From: Agrobacterium larrymoorei
Lineage (GTDB): Bacteria; Pseudomonadota; Alphaproteobacteria; Rhizobiales; Rhizobiaceae
Direction of reading: 5' to 3'
Length of the DNA: 64,000 bases
Assembly: GCF_013322225.1 (NCBI RefSeq)
Contig: NZ_JAAMFB010000010.1
Span: 209,635 to 273,634, forward strand
Below, in pieces: positions 18,896-27,755 of the stretch. Both the position numbers and the translations under genes were made by a program. The notes beneath the pieces were generated by a model, which saw only the letters and a program-made list of their open reading frames with translations, ran no database searches and had not been told where the DNA came from. The stretch's first letter is position 1, and every line of letters starts with the position of its first letter.

Positions 18896-20239
18896 CTAGT
18901 GTGCGTCACCGGCCAGATATTTTTCCAGCCAGTGAATGTCGTAGTTACCAGCCAGAATGTCTTCGTTCTGAAGCAGGTCCTGGAATAGCGGAAGCGTGGT
19001 CTTGATACCGTCCACGACAAACTCGTCCAGCGCGCGACGCAAACGACGAATGCATTCGTCACGGTCGCGGCCGTGCACGATCAGCTTGCCGATCATGCTG
19101 TCGTAGTAAGGCGGAATCTTGTAGCCCTGATAGGCACCCGAATCCACGCGCACGCCGAGACCGCCGGGCGTATGGAAATAGGTCAGCGTGCCGGGAGACG
19201 GCACGAAGGTGCGCGGGTCTTCGGCATTGATACGGCATTCGATGGCGTGGCCATGGAATTCGATATCCGCCTGTGTGACCGAAAGCCCCTGACCCGAAGC
19301 GACGCGAATCTGCTCCTGCACCAAGTCCATGCCGGTGATGGCTTCCGTGACCGGATGCTCCACCTGAAGACGGGTGTTCATTTCGATGAAATAGAACTCG
19401 CCGTTTTCATAGAGGAACTCGATTGTGCCTGCACCGCGATATTTGAGCTTGCGCATAGCATTGGCGCAGACTTCGCCGATCTGCATACGCTGCTCGACGG
19501 TAAGAGCAGGGGAATTGGCCTCTTCCAGCACCTTCTGGTGGCGGCGTTGCAGAGAGCAATCGCGTTCGCCGAGATGGATCGCATTGCCTTCGCCATCACC
19601 GAAAACCTGCACCTCGATGTGGCGCGGCTTGCCGAGGTATTTTTCCATATAGACGGCGTCGTTGCCGAAAGCGGCCAGCGCTTCGGAACGGGCAGTCGAA
19701 ACAGCTTCTTCCAGATCGGCTTCGGTCTTGGCAACCTTCATGCCGCGTCCGCCGCCGCCAGCGGTTGCCTTGATGAGCACAGGGAAGCCAATCGTCTTGG
19801 CAATCTCCAGCGCATTCTCAGGCTTCACTTCGCCATCAGAACCAGGAACGACGGGAATTCCGAGTTCCTGTGCGGTCTGTTTGGCAGTGATCTTGTCGCC
19901 CATGATGCGGATGTGGTCAGCGGTCGGCCCGATGAAGGTGATGCCGTGCGCTTCTAGAATATCCGCAAACTTTGCGTTTTCCGAAAGGAAGCCGTAGCCG
20001 GGGTGAACCGCATCCGCGCCGGTGATTTCGCAGGCCGCAACGATCTGGTGGATGTTGAGATAGCTGTCACGCGAAGGCGGCGGGCCGATGCACACGCTTT
20101 CGTCTGCAAGGCGCACATGCATGGCGTCCGCATCCGCCGTCGAGTGTACGGCGACGGTCGGGATGCCGAGTTCCTTGGCAGCACGAAGCACGCGGAGAGC
20201 GATTTCGCCACGGTTGGCTATGAGGATTTTGGAGACCAT
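18896..20239 (-). CDS. accC: Biotin carboxylase (acetyl-CoA carboxylase)
   Basis: AccC uses ATP and bicarbonate to carboxylate biotin on AccB, the committed step of fatty acid synthesis. All three parts are visible over 447 residues: the N-terminal [20 protein letters not shown] domain, the ATP-grasp with GGGGRGMK, and the C-terminal [11 protein letters not shown] region. It is eleven bases downstream of accB. accA and accD are not in the window. Confidence 0.98.
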   Translation of the reverse strand: MVSKILIANRGEIALRVLRAAKELGIPTVAVHSTADADAMHVRLADESVCIGPPPSRDSYLNIHQIVAACEITGADAVHPGYGFLSENAKFADILEAHGITFIGPTADHIRIMGDKITAKQTAQELGIPVVPGSDGEVKPENALEIAKTIGFPVLIKATAGGGGRGMKVAKTEADLEEAVSTARSEALAAFGNDAVYMEKYLGKPRHIEVQVFGDGEGNAIHLGERDCSLQRRHQKVLEEANSPALTVEQRMQIGEVCANAMRKLKYRGAGTIEFLYENGEFYFIEMNTRLQVEHPVTEAITGMDLVQEQIRVASGQGLSVTQADIEFHGHAIECRINAEDPRTFVPSPGTLTYFHTPGGLGVRVDSGAYQGYKIPPYYDSMIGKLIVHGRDRDECIRRLRRALDEFVVDGIKTTLPLFQDLLQNEDILAGNYDIHWLEKYLAGDAH

Positions 20240-20250
20240 GATGAGCGCCC

Positions 20251-20739
20251 TTATTCGATGACCACTAGCGCTTCACCATACTCCACGGGCTGAGCGTCGT
20301 TGACGATGATTTCCGTGACCTTGCCGGACTTAGGTGCCGGGATCTGGTTCATGGTCTTCATGGCTTCGACAATAAGAAGCGTCTGGCCTTCCTTGACGGT
20401 CGCGCCGACTTCGATGAAGGCGCGTGCGCCCGGAGCTGGCGACAGGTAAACCGTGCCGACCATCGGCGATGTCACGGTGTTGGCCGGGTTGCGGGCAGGG
20501 GCTGCCGATGCGGCGGGCGCGGCAGGCGCTGCAACTGCCGGAGCAGCGGCAGGTGCGGCAGCCGGTGCAGGAGCGTAAGCGGGTGCTGCGGCATAAACCG
20601 TGGCGGGTGGAGCCGAGCGGGAAACGCGGATGCGCAAATCTTCCTGCTCTACTTCGATCTCGGAAAGATCGGTGTCGTTGAGGATGTTCGCGAGCTCGCG
20701 GATCAGTTCCTTGTCGATACCGTTTTTCTTTTCAGACAT
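20251..20739 (-). CDS. accB: Biotin carboxyl carrier protein
   Basis: The 162-residue BCCP has an N-terminal helical part, a long Ala/Pro-rich flexible linker (about residues 43-85), and the C-terminal biotinyl domain with EAMKTMNQI, where K128 is the biotinylation site. The residue after MK is Thr where E. coli has Met, a common alphaproteobacterial variant. It is cotranscribed with accC downstream and aroQ 27 bases upstream. Confidence 0.97.
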   Translation of the reverse strand: MSEKKNGIDKELIRELANILNDTDLSEIEVEQEDLRIRVSRSAPPATVYAAAPAYAPAPAAAPAAAPAVAAPAAPAASAAPARNPANTVTSPMVGTVYLSPAPGARAFIEVGATVKEGQTLLIVEAMKTMNQIPAPKSGKVTEIIVNDAQPVEYGEALVVIE

Positions 20740-20766
20740 GACAAACCCTATTCTCTTTGTTTCTTT

Positions 20767-21204
20767 TTATGCCGTGATGTTTTTCAAGGCGTTGAGCGCC
20801 ATGATGTAGCCATATGGTCCAAAGCCGCAGACCATGCCTTTAGCGGCGGGCGCTATCATCGATTTATGGCGAAATTCTTCGCGTGCATGAATGTTCGAGA
20901 TATGAACTTCCACGACAGGAACGGAGATGGCGCGAATGGCATCGTGCAGTGCAATCGACGTGTGGCCATAAGCACCGGGATTGATGACGACGCCGACGGC
21001 GCGCTCACCTGCTTCGTGTAGCAGATCCACGAGCACGCCTTCATGGTTGGACTGATGGCACTCGACGGCAAAGCCGAGTTCTTCACCGGCCTTCACGCAG
21101 TCGTTCTCGATGTCCTTCAGCGTCTTGCCGCCGTAAATGCCCGGCTCGCGTTTTCCCAACATGTTGAGATTGGGGCCGTTCAGGACGAAGATCGTGTTGC
21201 TCAT
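20767..21204 (-). CDS. aroQ: Type II 3-dehydroquinate dehydratase
   Basis: AroQ dehydrates 3-dehydroquinate in the shikimate pathway. The 145-residue protein has the type II signatures LNGPNLNMLGKREPGIYG (with the catalytic Tyr), HQSNHEG and GAYGHTSIALHDA. I chose the ATG at 21204 because it opens directly on the first strand and follows GGAA; the longer frame from 21255 adds 17 unlikely residues. It heads the cluster with accB and accC, an arrangement frequent in Proteobacteria. Confidence 0.97.
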   Translation of the reverse strand: MSNTIFVLNGPNLNMLGKREPGIYGGKTLKDIENDCVKAGEELGFAVECHQSNHEGVLVDLLHEAGERAVGVVINPGAYGHTSIALHDAIRAISVPVVEVHISNIHAREEFRHKSMIAPAAKGMVCGFGPYGYIMALNALKNITA

Positions 21205-21257
21205 TCGCGGTTCCGTCAAAAAATCAGGCACACCTATAGACCGCGTAACCGTCAAGG

Positions 21258-21322
21258 AAAAGCCCCCGTATGCCCGAAAGCGCCGAGGGATTGTCTGGAT
21301 ACGGAGTTATTCAGGGGCTTTT
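21258..21322 (-). terminator. Extended hairpin between dsbA-like gene and aroQ
   Basis: AAAAGCCCC at 21258-21266 pairs with GGGGCTTTT at 21314-21322, with an inner CCGTAT/ATACGG pairing at 21266-21271 and 21299-21304. Read on the minus strand it ends in TTTT just after the DsbA-like gene, so it probably terminates that transcript before aroQ. Confidence 0.6.
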
Positions 21323-21329
21323 TATATAA

Positions 21330-22097
21330 TCAGGAGCAAGTCGCCTTTCCGCAGGCACGCATGTTGGCGATTTTTTCCTTGAGAGGGCCAGCGCCGACCG
21401 CACCGAAAACGGCTTCGTTGCCGATGACATAGGAAGGCGTACCGGAAATACCGAGATTGGTGGCAAGGGTGTAGGCTTCCTGAACCTGTGCGTCGTTAGG
21501 GCTTGCCGCCATCGACTTGCGGATGTCTGCTTCCTTCAGCCCAAGCGAAGTGGCAACTTCGATGGCGCTTGCTTCGTTTGCGCGGCCGCGGCTGCCGAGA
21601 AGCGTGCGCTGGAATTCAGCATACTTCTCAGGCGCGATCAGCTTCACCGCGTTGGAAACCTTGTGTGCCTCGACCGATTCTGGCCCGAGGATGGGGAACT
21701 CCTTGAGCACAATGCGGACATTCTTGTCGGTTTTCAGAATATTATCCGTGTCAGCCATGGCGCGCTTGCAGTAGCCGCAGTTGTAATCGAAGAATTCGAC
21801 GAGCGTGACGTCGCCGTCCGGATTTCCGAGAGACAGATCATATTTCGATTCGAACAGGGCCTTGCTGTTTTCTCCGACCGCATCAGCGGCTTTGGCAGTA
21901 CGCGCCTCCATCTGCTTTTTCTCAAGCGCGTCCTGAACCTCGAGCATGATCTCGGGGTTCTCAATCAGATATTCCTTGATGAATGCGCCGATCTCTTTTT
22001 TCTGCTGGGCGTCCAGCGCGTGTGCGGGAAGCGAAACGAAAAGCGCCGAGAGGGCCGTCACGCAGGCAAATGCCTTGGTTTTCAGGGAAAGCGCCAT
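21330..22097 (-). CDS. DsbA/DsbG-like periplasmic thiol:disulfide protein
   Basis: The 255-residue product begins with a signal peptide (ACVTALSALFVSLPAHA) and contains a DsbA-type thioredoxin fold with the redox motif CGYC at residues 107-110 and the cis-Pro segment ISGTPSYVIGNEAVFG near the C-terminus. The N-terminal helical region (residues 28-90) is typical of the Com1/DsbA-like branch in rhizobia and Brucella. AGGA before the ATG at 22097 favours this start over 22109 or 22130. It probably oxidises or isomerises disulfides in exported proteins. Confidence 0.92.
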   Translation of the reverse strand: MALSLKTKAFACVTALSALFVSLPAHALDAQQKKEIGAFIKEYLIENPEIMLEVQDALEKKQMEARTAKAADAVGENSKALFESKYDLSLGNPDGDVTLVEFFDYNCGYCKRAMADTDNILKTDKNVRIVLKEFPILGPESVEAHKVSNAVKLIAPEKYAEFQRTLLGSRGRANEASAIEVATSLGLKEADIRKSMAASPNDAQVQEAYTLATNLGISGTPSYVIGNEAVFGAVGAGPLKEKIANMRACGKATCS

Positions 22098-22134
22098 AGT
22101 GGTCCTCATCGGTTCGAAGCTGTTAATCACATGG

Positions 22135-22165
22135 TGGCAATTACCTTAATTTAAAGGAATTGCCA
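22135..22165. promoter_or_regulatory. 31-base near-perfect palindrome in a divergent promoter
   Basis: A palindrome with arms TGGCAATT and AATTGCCA around an AT-rich centre (CCTTAATTTAAAGG) lies between the divergent dsbA-like gene (start 22097) and aminotransferase gene (start 22255). Only two symmetric positions fail to pair. The position and symmetry suit a dimeric repressor operator; the regulator is unknown. Confidence 0.55.
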
Positions 22166-22254
22166 TACGGCAAATAAATTCAGGGCGTTGCTATCTCGTC
22201 ATTGTGAAGATCGCAACAATGCGGCAAATGTCCGTCATATTATAAAGAAAGAGC

Positions 22255-23418
22255 ATGCCTTTGATAACCTTGTCCAAGCGAAGCGCAGTCGAGCCATTTC
22301 ATGCGATGGATATTCTGGCTGAGGCCAATCGGCGTAGACAGGCAGGTCGCCCCGTCATTTCCATGGCCGTTGGGCAGCCCTCGCACTCTGCGCCGAAGGC
22401 GTCTCTTGAAGCGGCGGAAGCGGCGCTGAAAACCGGTCGCATCGGTTATACGGATGCGCTTGGCATGCGGGAGCTTCGCGAGACAATCGCAGCACATTAT
22501 CGCATTCGTCACCAGGTGGTGATAGACCCCGCGCGCGTTGCCGTGACAACGGGTTCATCTGCGGCGTTCAATCTGGCGTTCCTGGCTCTGTTCGATGCGG
22601 GAGATGCCGTCGCCATCGCAAGGCCTGGATATCCCGCTTACCGCAACATCTTGAAAGCGCTGGGCCTCACGGTCGTGGAAGTGCCGGTAACGGCGGAAAC
22701 GGGCTATACGCTGACGCCAGCAAGTCTCGAGCGCGCTGAGACGAAAGCCGGAGTGAAGCTGAAGGGCGTGCTGCTGGCAAGCCCCGCAAACCCGACCGGA
22801 ACGGTGACGGGAAGGGAGGCGCTGAAGCGCCTTGCGGCCTATTGCGACAGTCGCGACATCGCTTTCATTTCAGATGAAATCTACCACGGCCTGACCTTCG
22901 TGGGAGAAGAGGCGAGCGCGGTCGAGATCACCGAAAACGCCGTGGTCATCAACTCCTTCTCCAAATATTATTGCATGACCGGCTGGCGCATTGGCTGGAT
23001 GGTATTGCCTGAAGCGTTGATCCGCCCGGTCGAATGTCTTGCTCAGAGCATGTATATCTCTGCACCGGAGATTTCTCAGCTTGCAGCAACCGCTGCGTTT
23101 TCTGCTGAGGAGGAGATGGACGTCTACAAGGAAAGCTATCGGACGAACCGTGATTTCCTGATCGCGCGTTTGCCAGAACTGGGACTGCCGCTGGCATCGC
23201 CTATGGATGGCGCCTTTTACGCTTATGTGGATACAAGCCGTTACTCGAATGACAGCATGGAATTTGCCAGGCGGATGTTAGCGGAAATCGATGTAGCGGC
23301 AACGCCGGGCCTCGATTTCGATCCGCTGGAAGGTCACCGTGCCATGCGCTTTTCCTATGCGGGCTCCGTTTCGGATATTGCGGAAGCCGTTGGCCGTATA
23401 GCAGGCTGGTTGAAGTAG
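22255..23418 (+). CDS. PLP-dependent class I/II aminotransferase
   Basis: This 387-residue fold-type I aminotransferase has the expected landmarks: GQPSHSAPKASLEAA near residue 40, SPANPTGTV near 182, the SDEIYHGL segment, and the PLP lysine K237 in NSFSKYYCMTGWRIG. The sequence is closest to the aspartate/tyrosine aminotransferase group I enzymes, but substrate cannot be decided. The upstream palindrome suggests individual regulation. Confidence 0.92.
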   Translation: MPLITLSKRSAVEPFHAMDILAEANRRRQAGRPVISMAVGQPSHSAPKASLEAAEAALKTGRIGYTDALGMRELRETIAAHYRIRHQVVIDPARVAVTTGSSAAFNLAFLALFDAGDAVAIARPGYPAYRNILKALGLTVVEVPVTAETGYTLTPASLERAETKAGVKLKGVLLASPANPTGTVTGREALKRLAAYCDSRDIAFISDEIYHGLTFVGEEASAVEITENAVVINSFSKYYCMTGWRIGWMVLPEALIRPVECLAQSMYISAPEISQLAATAAFSAEEEMDVYKESYRTNRDFLIARLPELGLPLASPMDGAFYAYVDTSRYSNDSMEFARRMLAEIDVAATPGLDFDPLEGHRAMRFSYAGSVSDIAEAVGRIAGWLK

Positions 23419-23513
23419 GCCTCTCAAAGTTTTTCTGTGCCTGCTATCACTCCTTTTGGTTCGACTTGCTGCGCTAATCGGCTAAGTTCCACGAAGCAAT
23501 TTGGAGGAAAGAT

Positions 23514-24218
23514 ATGTCGGCAGAAAAGGTAGCTGTAGTAACGGCGGGTGGCAGCGGTATGGGTGCGGCTGTCGCAAAACGTTTCGCGCAGGACGGTTAC
23601 AAGGTCGCCATCCTGTCGTCTTCCGGCAAAGGCGAGGCCTTGGCGAAGGAACTCGGCGGCATCGGCGTCACAGGCTCCAACCAGTCCAATGAGGATATCC
23701 AGAAGCTTGCTGATCTGACGCTTGAAAAATTCGGACGCATCGATGTGCTCGTCAATAGCGCCGGTCATGGACCTCGCGCGCCGATCCTCGATATTACGGA
23801 TGAGCAATGGCATACTGGCCTCGATGTCTACCTCATGAACGTCATCCGTCCGACCCGGATTATTACGCCGACCATGGTCGCGCAGAAAAACGGCGTCATC
23901 ATCAATATCTCGACAGCTTGGGCTTTCGAGCCGAGCGATATGTTCCCCACATCGGCGGTCTTCCGTGCAGGACTTGCGGCCTACACAAAGATTTTCGCGG
24001 ACAAGTGCGCGCCGGATAATGTCCGCATAAACAACGTTCTGCCCGGCTGGATCGATAGCTTGCCTGCGACCGAGCAGCGCCGCGAAATGGTGCCGATGCA
24101 GCGCTATGGCAAAAGTGAAGAGATTGCCGCAACCGTGGCCTTTCTGGCTTCGGACGGTGGCGGTTATATCACCGGGCAGAACATCCGCGTCGACGGCGGA
24201 CTGACACGGTCGATATAA
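23514..24218 (+). CDS. SDR-family protein with altered catalytic residues
   Basis: The 234-residue protein has the short-chain dehydrogenase fold: a nucleotide loop TAGGSGMG at residues 10-17, NSAG at 81-84, the Ser strand INIS (130-133) and a PGW motif after it. The YxxxK active-site motif expected about 13 residues after Ser133 is not there; the segment reads FPTSAVFRAG (144-153), so the Tyr is lost and the Lys is replaced by Arg. It may use another proton donor or be a binding protein. GGAGG precedes the ATG. Confidence 0.85.
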   Translation: MSAEKVAVVTAGGSGMGAAVAKRFAQDGYKVAILSSSGKGEALAKELGGIGVTGSNQSNEDIQKLADLTLEKFGRIDVLVNSAGHGPRAPILDITDEQWHTGLDVYLMNVIRPTRIITPTMVAQKNGVIINISTAWAFEPSDMFPTSAVFRAGLAAYTKIFADKCAPDNVRINNVLPGWIDSLPATEQRREMVPMQRYGKSEEIAATVAFLASDGGGYITGQNIRVDGGLTRSI

Positions 24219-24340
24219 ATTTTAAGATCAAGGAAACCGGGAGGATATTCGTTTCGTTGTAGTATGGCGGCGGAACGTCTTTCGGGCATGTGTGTCACTG
24301 GCATACCACCGGGTCGTAGCGTCTTTTTTTATAAGGGCTT

Positions 24341-26383
24341 ATGATTTTGGTCAATTTCATCGACGGCGACGATCTGACGGCACATTCGATTTCGGTTCTT
24401 TCCGTCAGTGATCTAGATCGTTTGGAGGCTCTGGAAGAGCTTCACATCATGGACACTGCGCCAGAGCCGGTTTTTGACGACATTGTAGCAATCGCAACAG
24501 CAGTCTGTGAAACACCGGTTGCTCTTATCAGCCTCATCGAGCAGGAGCGACAGTGGTTCAAGGCGCGTATCGGTTTCGAGCCATCAGAGACCCCCATCAA
24601 TCAGTCCGTCTGCGCGCATGCAACAAAGTCTGATGATCTTCTGGTCATACCCGATCTGATGCAGGACAGCAGAACGGAAAGCAACACGCTGGTAACATGT
24701 GCCCCGTTCATTCGTTTTTATGCAGGAGCGCCGCTGATACTGTCGGACGGCGTTGCGGTGGGAGCGCTATGTGTCATCGATTTCGTTCCAAGGCCTGAAG
24801 GCCTCACCTGTACTCAGCGGACCGTTCTGAAAGCTCTCGCCCGTCAGGTTTCGGCGCATATGGAGGTGCGTAGAATTTCCAGCCGCAAGGACGAACTGGT
24901 CAAGCGGCAGCGGCAGATCAACGCGATGATCCGTGAAAGCGTGAAAACGGCGCTTACGGCGCAGGAGGCAGGCCGTATCGGCACCTTCGATCTCGATATC
25001 GAGACAGGTAACATTCGAGTGTCGGCGGAGTTTTGCCGTATATTCGACGTGCCCTTTGCTGCGTCCTATCACGCCCGGCAGTTTGAAGAAATGCTTCATC
25101 CGGATGACCGGGGCATTCAGTCGACGGACGAAACGCGAAGGGAAGGCGTTTCGGTTGCCGTCGTTGAATATCGCATTGTCACCCAATCTCGTGGCGTGCG
25201 CTGGATTTGCCGCCACGCAACGTTCGAGCGCGATGCCAGCGGCAGGCCACGGAAGCTTCTTGGAACAGTACAGGACATCACCAGGCAGAGACGTTCGGCA
25301 GAGCGGATGAAAACGCTGCTAGAACTGGGGGACAGGCTTCGCGATCTCAGTAGTCTGGAGGAGATCGCTTTTACGGCCGCCGAACTCATGGCACGTGCGC
25401 TTGATGCCACCCGTGCGGGGTTCGGTGTTGTCGATCCGTTGCGCGAGACTGTCATGATGCAGCCGGAGTGGCGCGCGCCCGGCGTCTCTTCGCTGGCTGG
25501 ACTGCATCACTTCAGGAATTACGGCTCTTACATCGATGACTTGAAATCGGGGCTAAGCGTTGTCATTCCCGACGTTACGACGGATGAACGGACACGAGAG
25601 TCGGCGGATGCGCTACTCGATCTCGGCATTCGTCAGTTGGTAAACGTTCCCATCATCGACCAGGGACATCTTGCTCTGGTCGTCTTCGTGCATCACCACG
25701 GCGTCTTTGAATGGACGGAGGAGGATCTGGCTTTCGTCCGCAGCTTTGGGGATCGAATTCAGAGTGCTATCGGTCGGTTGCGTGCAGAAGCCGAGCAGCA
25801 CATTTTGAACCGTGAAATCGGCCACCGCCTGAAGAATGCCTTTGCAATGGTTCAGGCGATTGCAAAACAAACTTTGAGGCCAGTAAAGGAAAGCGGCCCG
25901 GTTCTTAATTTCGAGCAACGGCTTCAAGCCCTAAGTTCCGCTCACGACATCCTGCTGGGTAACAACTGGGCAAGCGCGGATGTGCGTGCTGTCCTTCACC
26001 GCGTGGTGGAAACCCTCGGTATGAGCGAAAGAATGGATATCGACGGGGAGGATATTTCCGTCAATGCCAAGGGTGCATTGTCACTGTCGCTGCTCTTGCA
26101 CGAACTGACGACGAACGCTCTTAAATATGGCGCTCTTTCAACCGGTCATGGACGGGTAAAGGTCTCGTGGATAGTGGAAAACGGGCTGGAAGATGCGACT
26201 TTCCGCCTGAACTGGAAAGAGACGGGTGGTCCACCTGTGATAGAGCCGCAGTCCAGAGGTTTCGGCTCGCGCCTCATTTCCATGGGCTTGTTAGGAACCG
26301 GTAGTGTGGCAATGCGTTACTTAGGCCAAGGGTTGGAGGTGGAGATGACTGCACCACTCAACCAATTGCAACAGGTAGCGTAA
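24341..26383 (+). CDS. HWE-family sensor histidine kinase (GAF-PAS-GAF)
   Basis: The 680-residue protein has no membrane segment. Order: GAF domain (about 37-175), PAS domain with a PAC-like RWICRHATFERD strand (about 205-310), second GAF (about 330-480), then an HWE/HisKA2-type kinase with the phosphorylated His near 495 (NREIGHRLKN) and the N-box LLHELTTNALKYGAL. It is four bases upstream of a single receiver protein, which is its likely partner. HWE kinases in this group often feed the general stress response or light signalling. Confidence 0.93.
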   Translation: MILVNFIDGDDLTAHSISVLSVSDLDRLEALEELHIMDTAPEPVFDDIVAIATAVCETPVALISLIEQERQWFKARIGFEPSETPINQSVCAHATKSDDLLVIPDLMQDSRTESNTLVTCAPFIRFYAGAPLILSDGVAVGALCVIDFVPRPEGLTCTQRTVLKALARQVSAHMEVRRISSRKDELVKRQRQINAMIRESVKTALTAQEAGRIGTFDLDIETGNIRVSAEFCRIFDVPFAASYHARQFEEMLHPDDRGIQSTDETRREGVSVAVVEYRIVTQSRGVRWICRHATFERDASGRPRKLLGTVQDITRQRRSAERMKTLLELGDRLRDLSSLEEIAFTAAELMARALDATRAGFGVVDPLRETVMMQPEWRAPGVSSLAGLHHFRNYGSYIDDLKSGLSVVIPDVTTDERTRESADALLDLGIRQLVNVPIIDQGHLALVVFVHHHGVFEWTEEDLAFVRSFGDRIQSAIGRLRAEAEQHILNREIGHRLKNAFAMVQAIAKQTLRPVKESGPVLNFEQRLQALSSAHDILLGNNWASADVRAVLHRVVETLGMSERMDIDGEDISVNAKGALSLSLLLHELTTNALKYGALSTGHGRVKVSWIVENGLEDATFRLNWKETGGPPVIEPQSRGFGSRLISMGLLGTGSVAMRYLGQGLEVEMTAPLNQLQQVA

Positions 26384-26386
26384 CTC

Positions 26387-26764
26387 ATGGGCCAGCATAA
26401 ACCATTTGCCAAACAGGTTGTACTTGTCGTGGAAGATGATCCGCTGCTGAGGATGATGGCTGTCGATATGGTGGAAGACGCCGGCTTCGACACCCTTGAA
26501 GCAGGTGGGGCCGACGAGGCACTGGAAATCCTGGAGAGACGGTCTGATGTCGGCGTTCTCTTTACGGATATCGACATGCCCGGTAGCATGGACGGCGTTG
26601 AGCTTGCCAGATGCGCCTGTCGGATCGACAGGCCGATAAGCATTGTACTGACTTCCGGAAATCACTTTCTGGAGGGAGAAACGCTTCCACCGCATAGCGT
26701 ATTCTTCGCGAAGCCTTATGACTTCGATAAGGTAACTGCGACATTGAAAAAAATCTCTTCCTGA
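26387..26764 (+). CDS. Single-domain response regulator
   Basis: At 125 residues this is a lone receiver domain: the acidic pair VVEDDPLLRM, the phosphoacceptor Asp in VLFTDIDMPGSMDG, Ser/Thr in VLTSG, and Lys in FFAKPYDFD. There is no output domain, so it would act by protein contact or as a phosphate sink. The four-base spacing to the HWE kinase gene marks the two as a cognate pair. Confidence 0.93.
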   Translation: MGQHKPFAKQVVLVVEDDPLLRMMAVDMVEDAGFDTLEAGGADEALEILERRSDVGVLFTDIDMPGSMDGVELARCACRIDRPISIVLTSGNHFLEGETLPPHSVFFAKPYDFDKVTATLKKISS

Positions 26765-26851
26765 AGAAATCAGCCCAATTTGCGCTGGTATTTACTTTTT
26801 CAGTAACCATCCGTGGAGATGGTTTTGGAAATTAATTATTCTGAAAATTTG

Positions 26852-26864
26852 AATGATTATCATT
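26852..26864. promoter_or_regulatory. Short AT-rich palindrome before the tandem-receiver gene
   Basis: AATGAT-T-ATCATT is a perfect 13-base palindrome 29 bases upstream of the ATG at 26893. It resembles the NAT-type repeats of Fur-family sites, but such words arise easily in AT-rich DNA. Confidence 0.35.
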
Positions 26865-26892
26865 TTCCCCAATATTGATCTTGGGGGATTAA

Positions 26893-27726
26893 ATGAACTT
26901 TCTTGGCATAACGGGCATGCAGTATTCTGGTCTGCCTTTTGAAGATACGCGTATTCTGCTGGCCGAAGACTCCAATGTCTTTACGCAGATGATCGGTGCG
27001 CGTTTAAAGGAATTACTCGGCCTTACTGTCGAAGTTTGCCGAAACTACGAAGAACTGATGGAATGCTATGAGCATTCGACCGAGAAGGTCACACTTGCCA
27101 TTTCCAACATCAATCTTCCTGGTGCTGAAAACGGCGAAGCACTGAACTACCTGATCGATCTCTCGATCCCGACGATCGTTTTCACCAGCACGTTCCACGA
27201 AGACACCCGCGAAAAACTGCTGACCAAGGAAGTCGTGGACTACATCCTCAAGGACAACGTTTTCGCCGTGGATATGCTGACGGAATCGGTCTGCCGCTTC
27301 CTCACCAACCATCGCCACCATGTTCTGATCGTCGACGACAGCCCAACGGCCCGCGCACTGCTATCGAGCCGCCTCAAGCGTTATAATTTCCGCGTAAGCC
27401 TTGCTGAAAGCGGCGCGAAAGCAATCGAAATTCTGAAGAAAAACCCGGATATCGGCCTTGTCGTTACCGATTACAACATGCCGGATATCGATGGTTTCGA
27501 ACTGACCCGCCGCATCCGTACCGTGCGCGGTTCGCATGAGTTGCGCATTATCGGCGTCTCTTCGTCTACAAACAGGCTGCTTTCGGCCCGTTTCCTGAAG
27601 GCTGGCGGTAACGACTTTATGCTGCGCCCGTTCATCGACGAGGAATTCTATTGCCGCGTCAACCAGAACCTCGATACGCTGGTACAAATCCAGTCCGCTC
27701 GCTTGGGCGGGAAACGCGCCGCATAA
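26893..27726 (+). CDS. Tandem receiver-domain response regulator
   Basis: The 277-residue protein is two receiver domains without an output domain. The N-terminal one (about 18-138) keeps the acidic pair ED (25-26), but the phosphoacceptor position reads Asn72 in ISNINLPG, so it is a pseudo-receiver. The C-terminal one (about 142-262) is complete, with VDDSPTAR and VVTDYNMPDIDG. The layout recalls the N-terminal half of PleD-type diguanylate cyclases with the GGDEF part absent, and the frame ends normally. It is the third signalling gene in a row. Confidence 0.9.
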   Translation: MNFLGITGMQYSGLPFEDTRILLAEDSNVFTQMIGARLKELLGLTVEVCRNYEELMECYEHSTEKVTLAISNINLPGAENGEALNYLIDLSIPTIVFTSTFHEDTREKLLTKEVVDYILKDNVFAVDMLTESVCRFLTNHRHHVLIVDDSPTARALLSSRLKRYNFRVSLAESGAKAIEILKKNPDIGLVVTDYNMPDIDGFELTRRIRTVRGSHELRIIGVSSSTNRLLSARFLKAGGNDFMLRPFIDEEFYCRVNQNLDTLVQIQSARLGGKRAA

Positions 27727-27755
27727 TTGTGTGAGCGCAATAGTGGACGGTTCCG

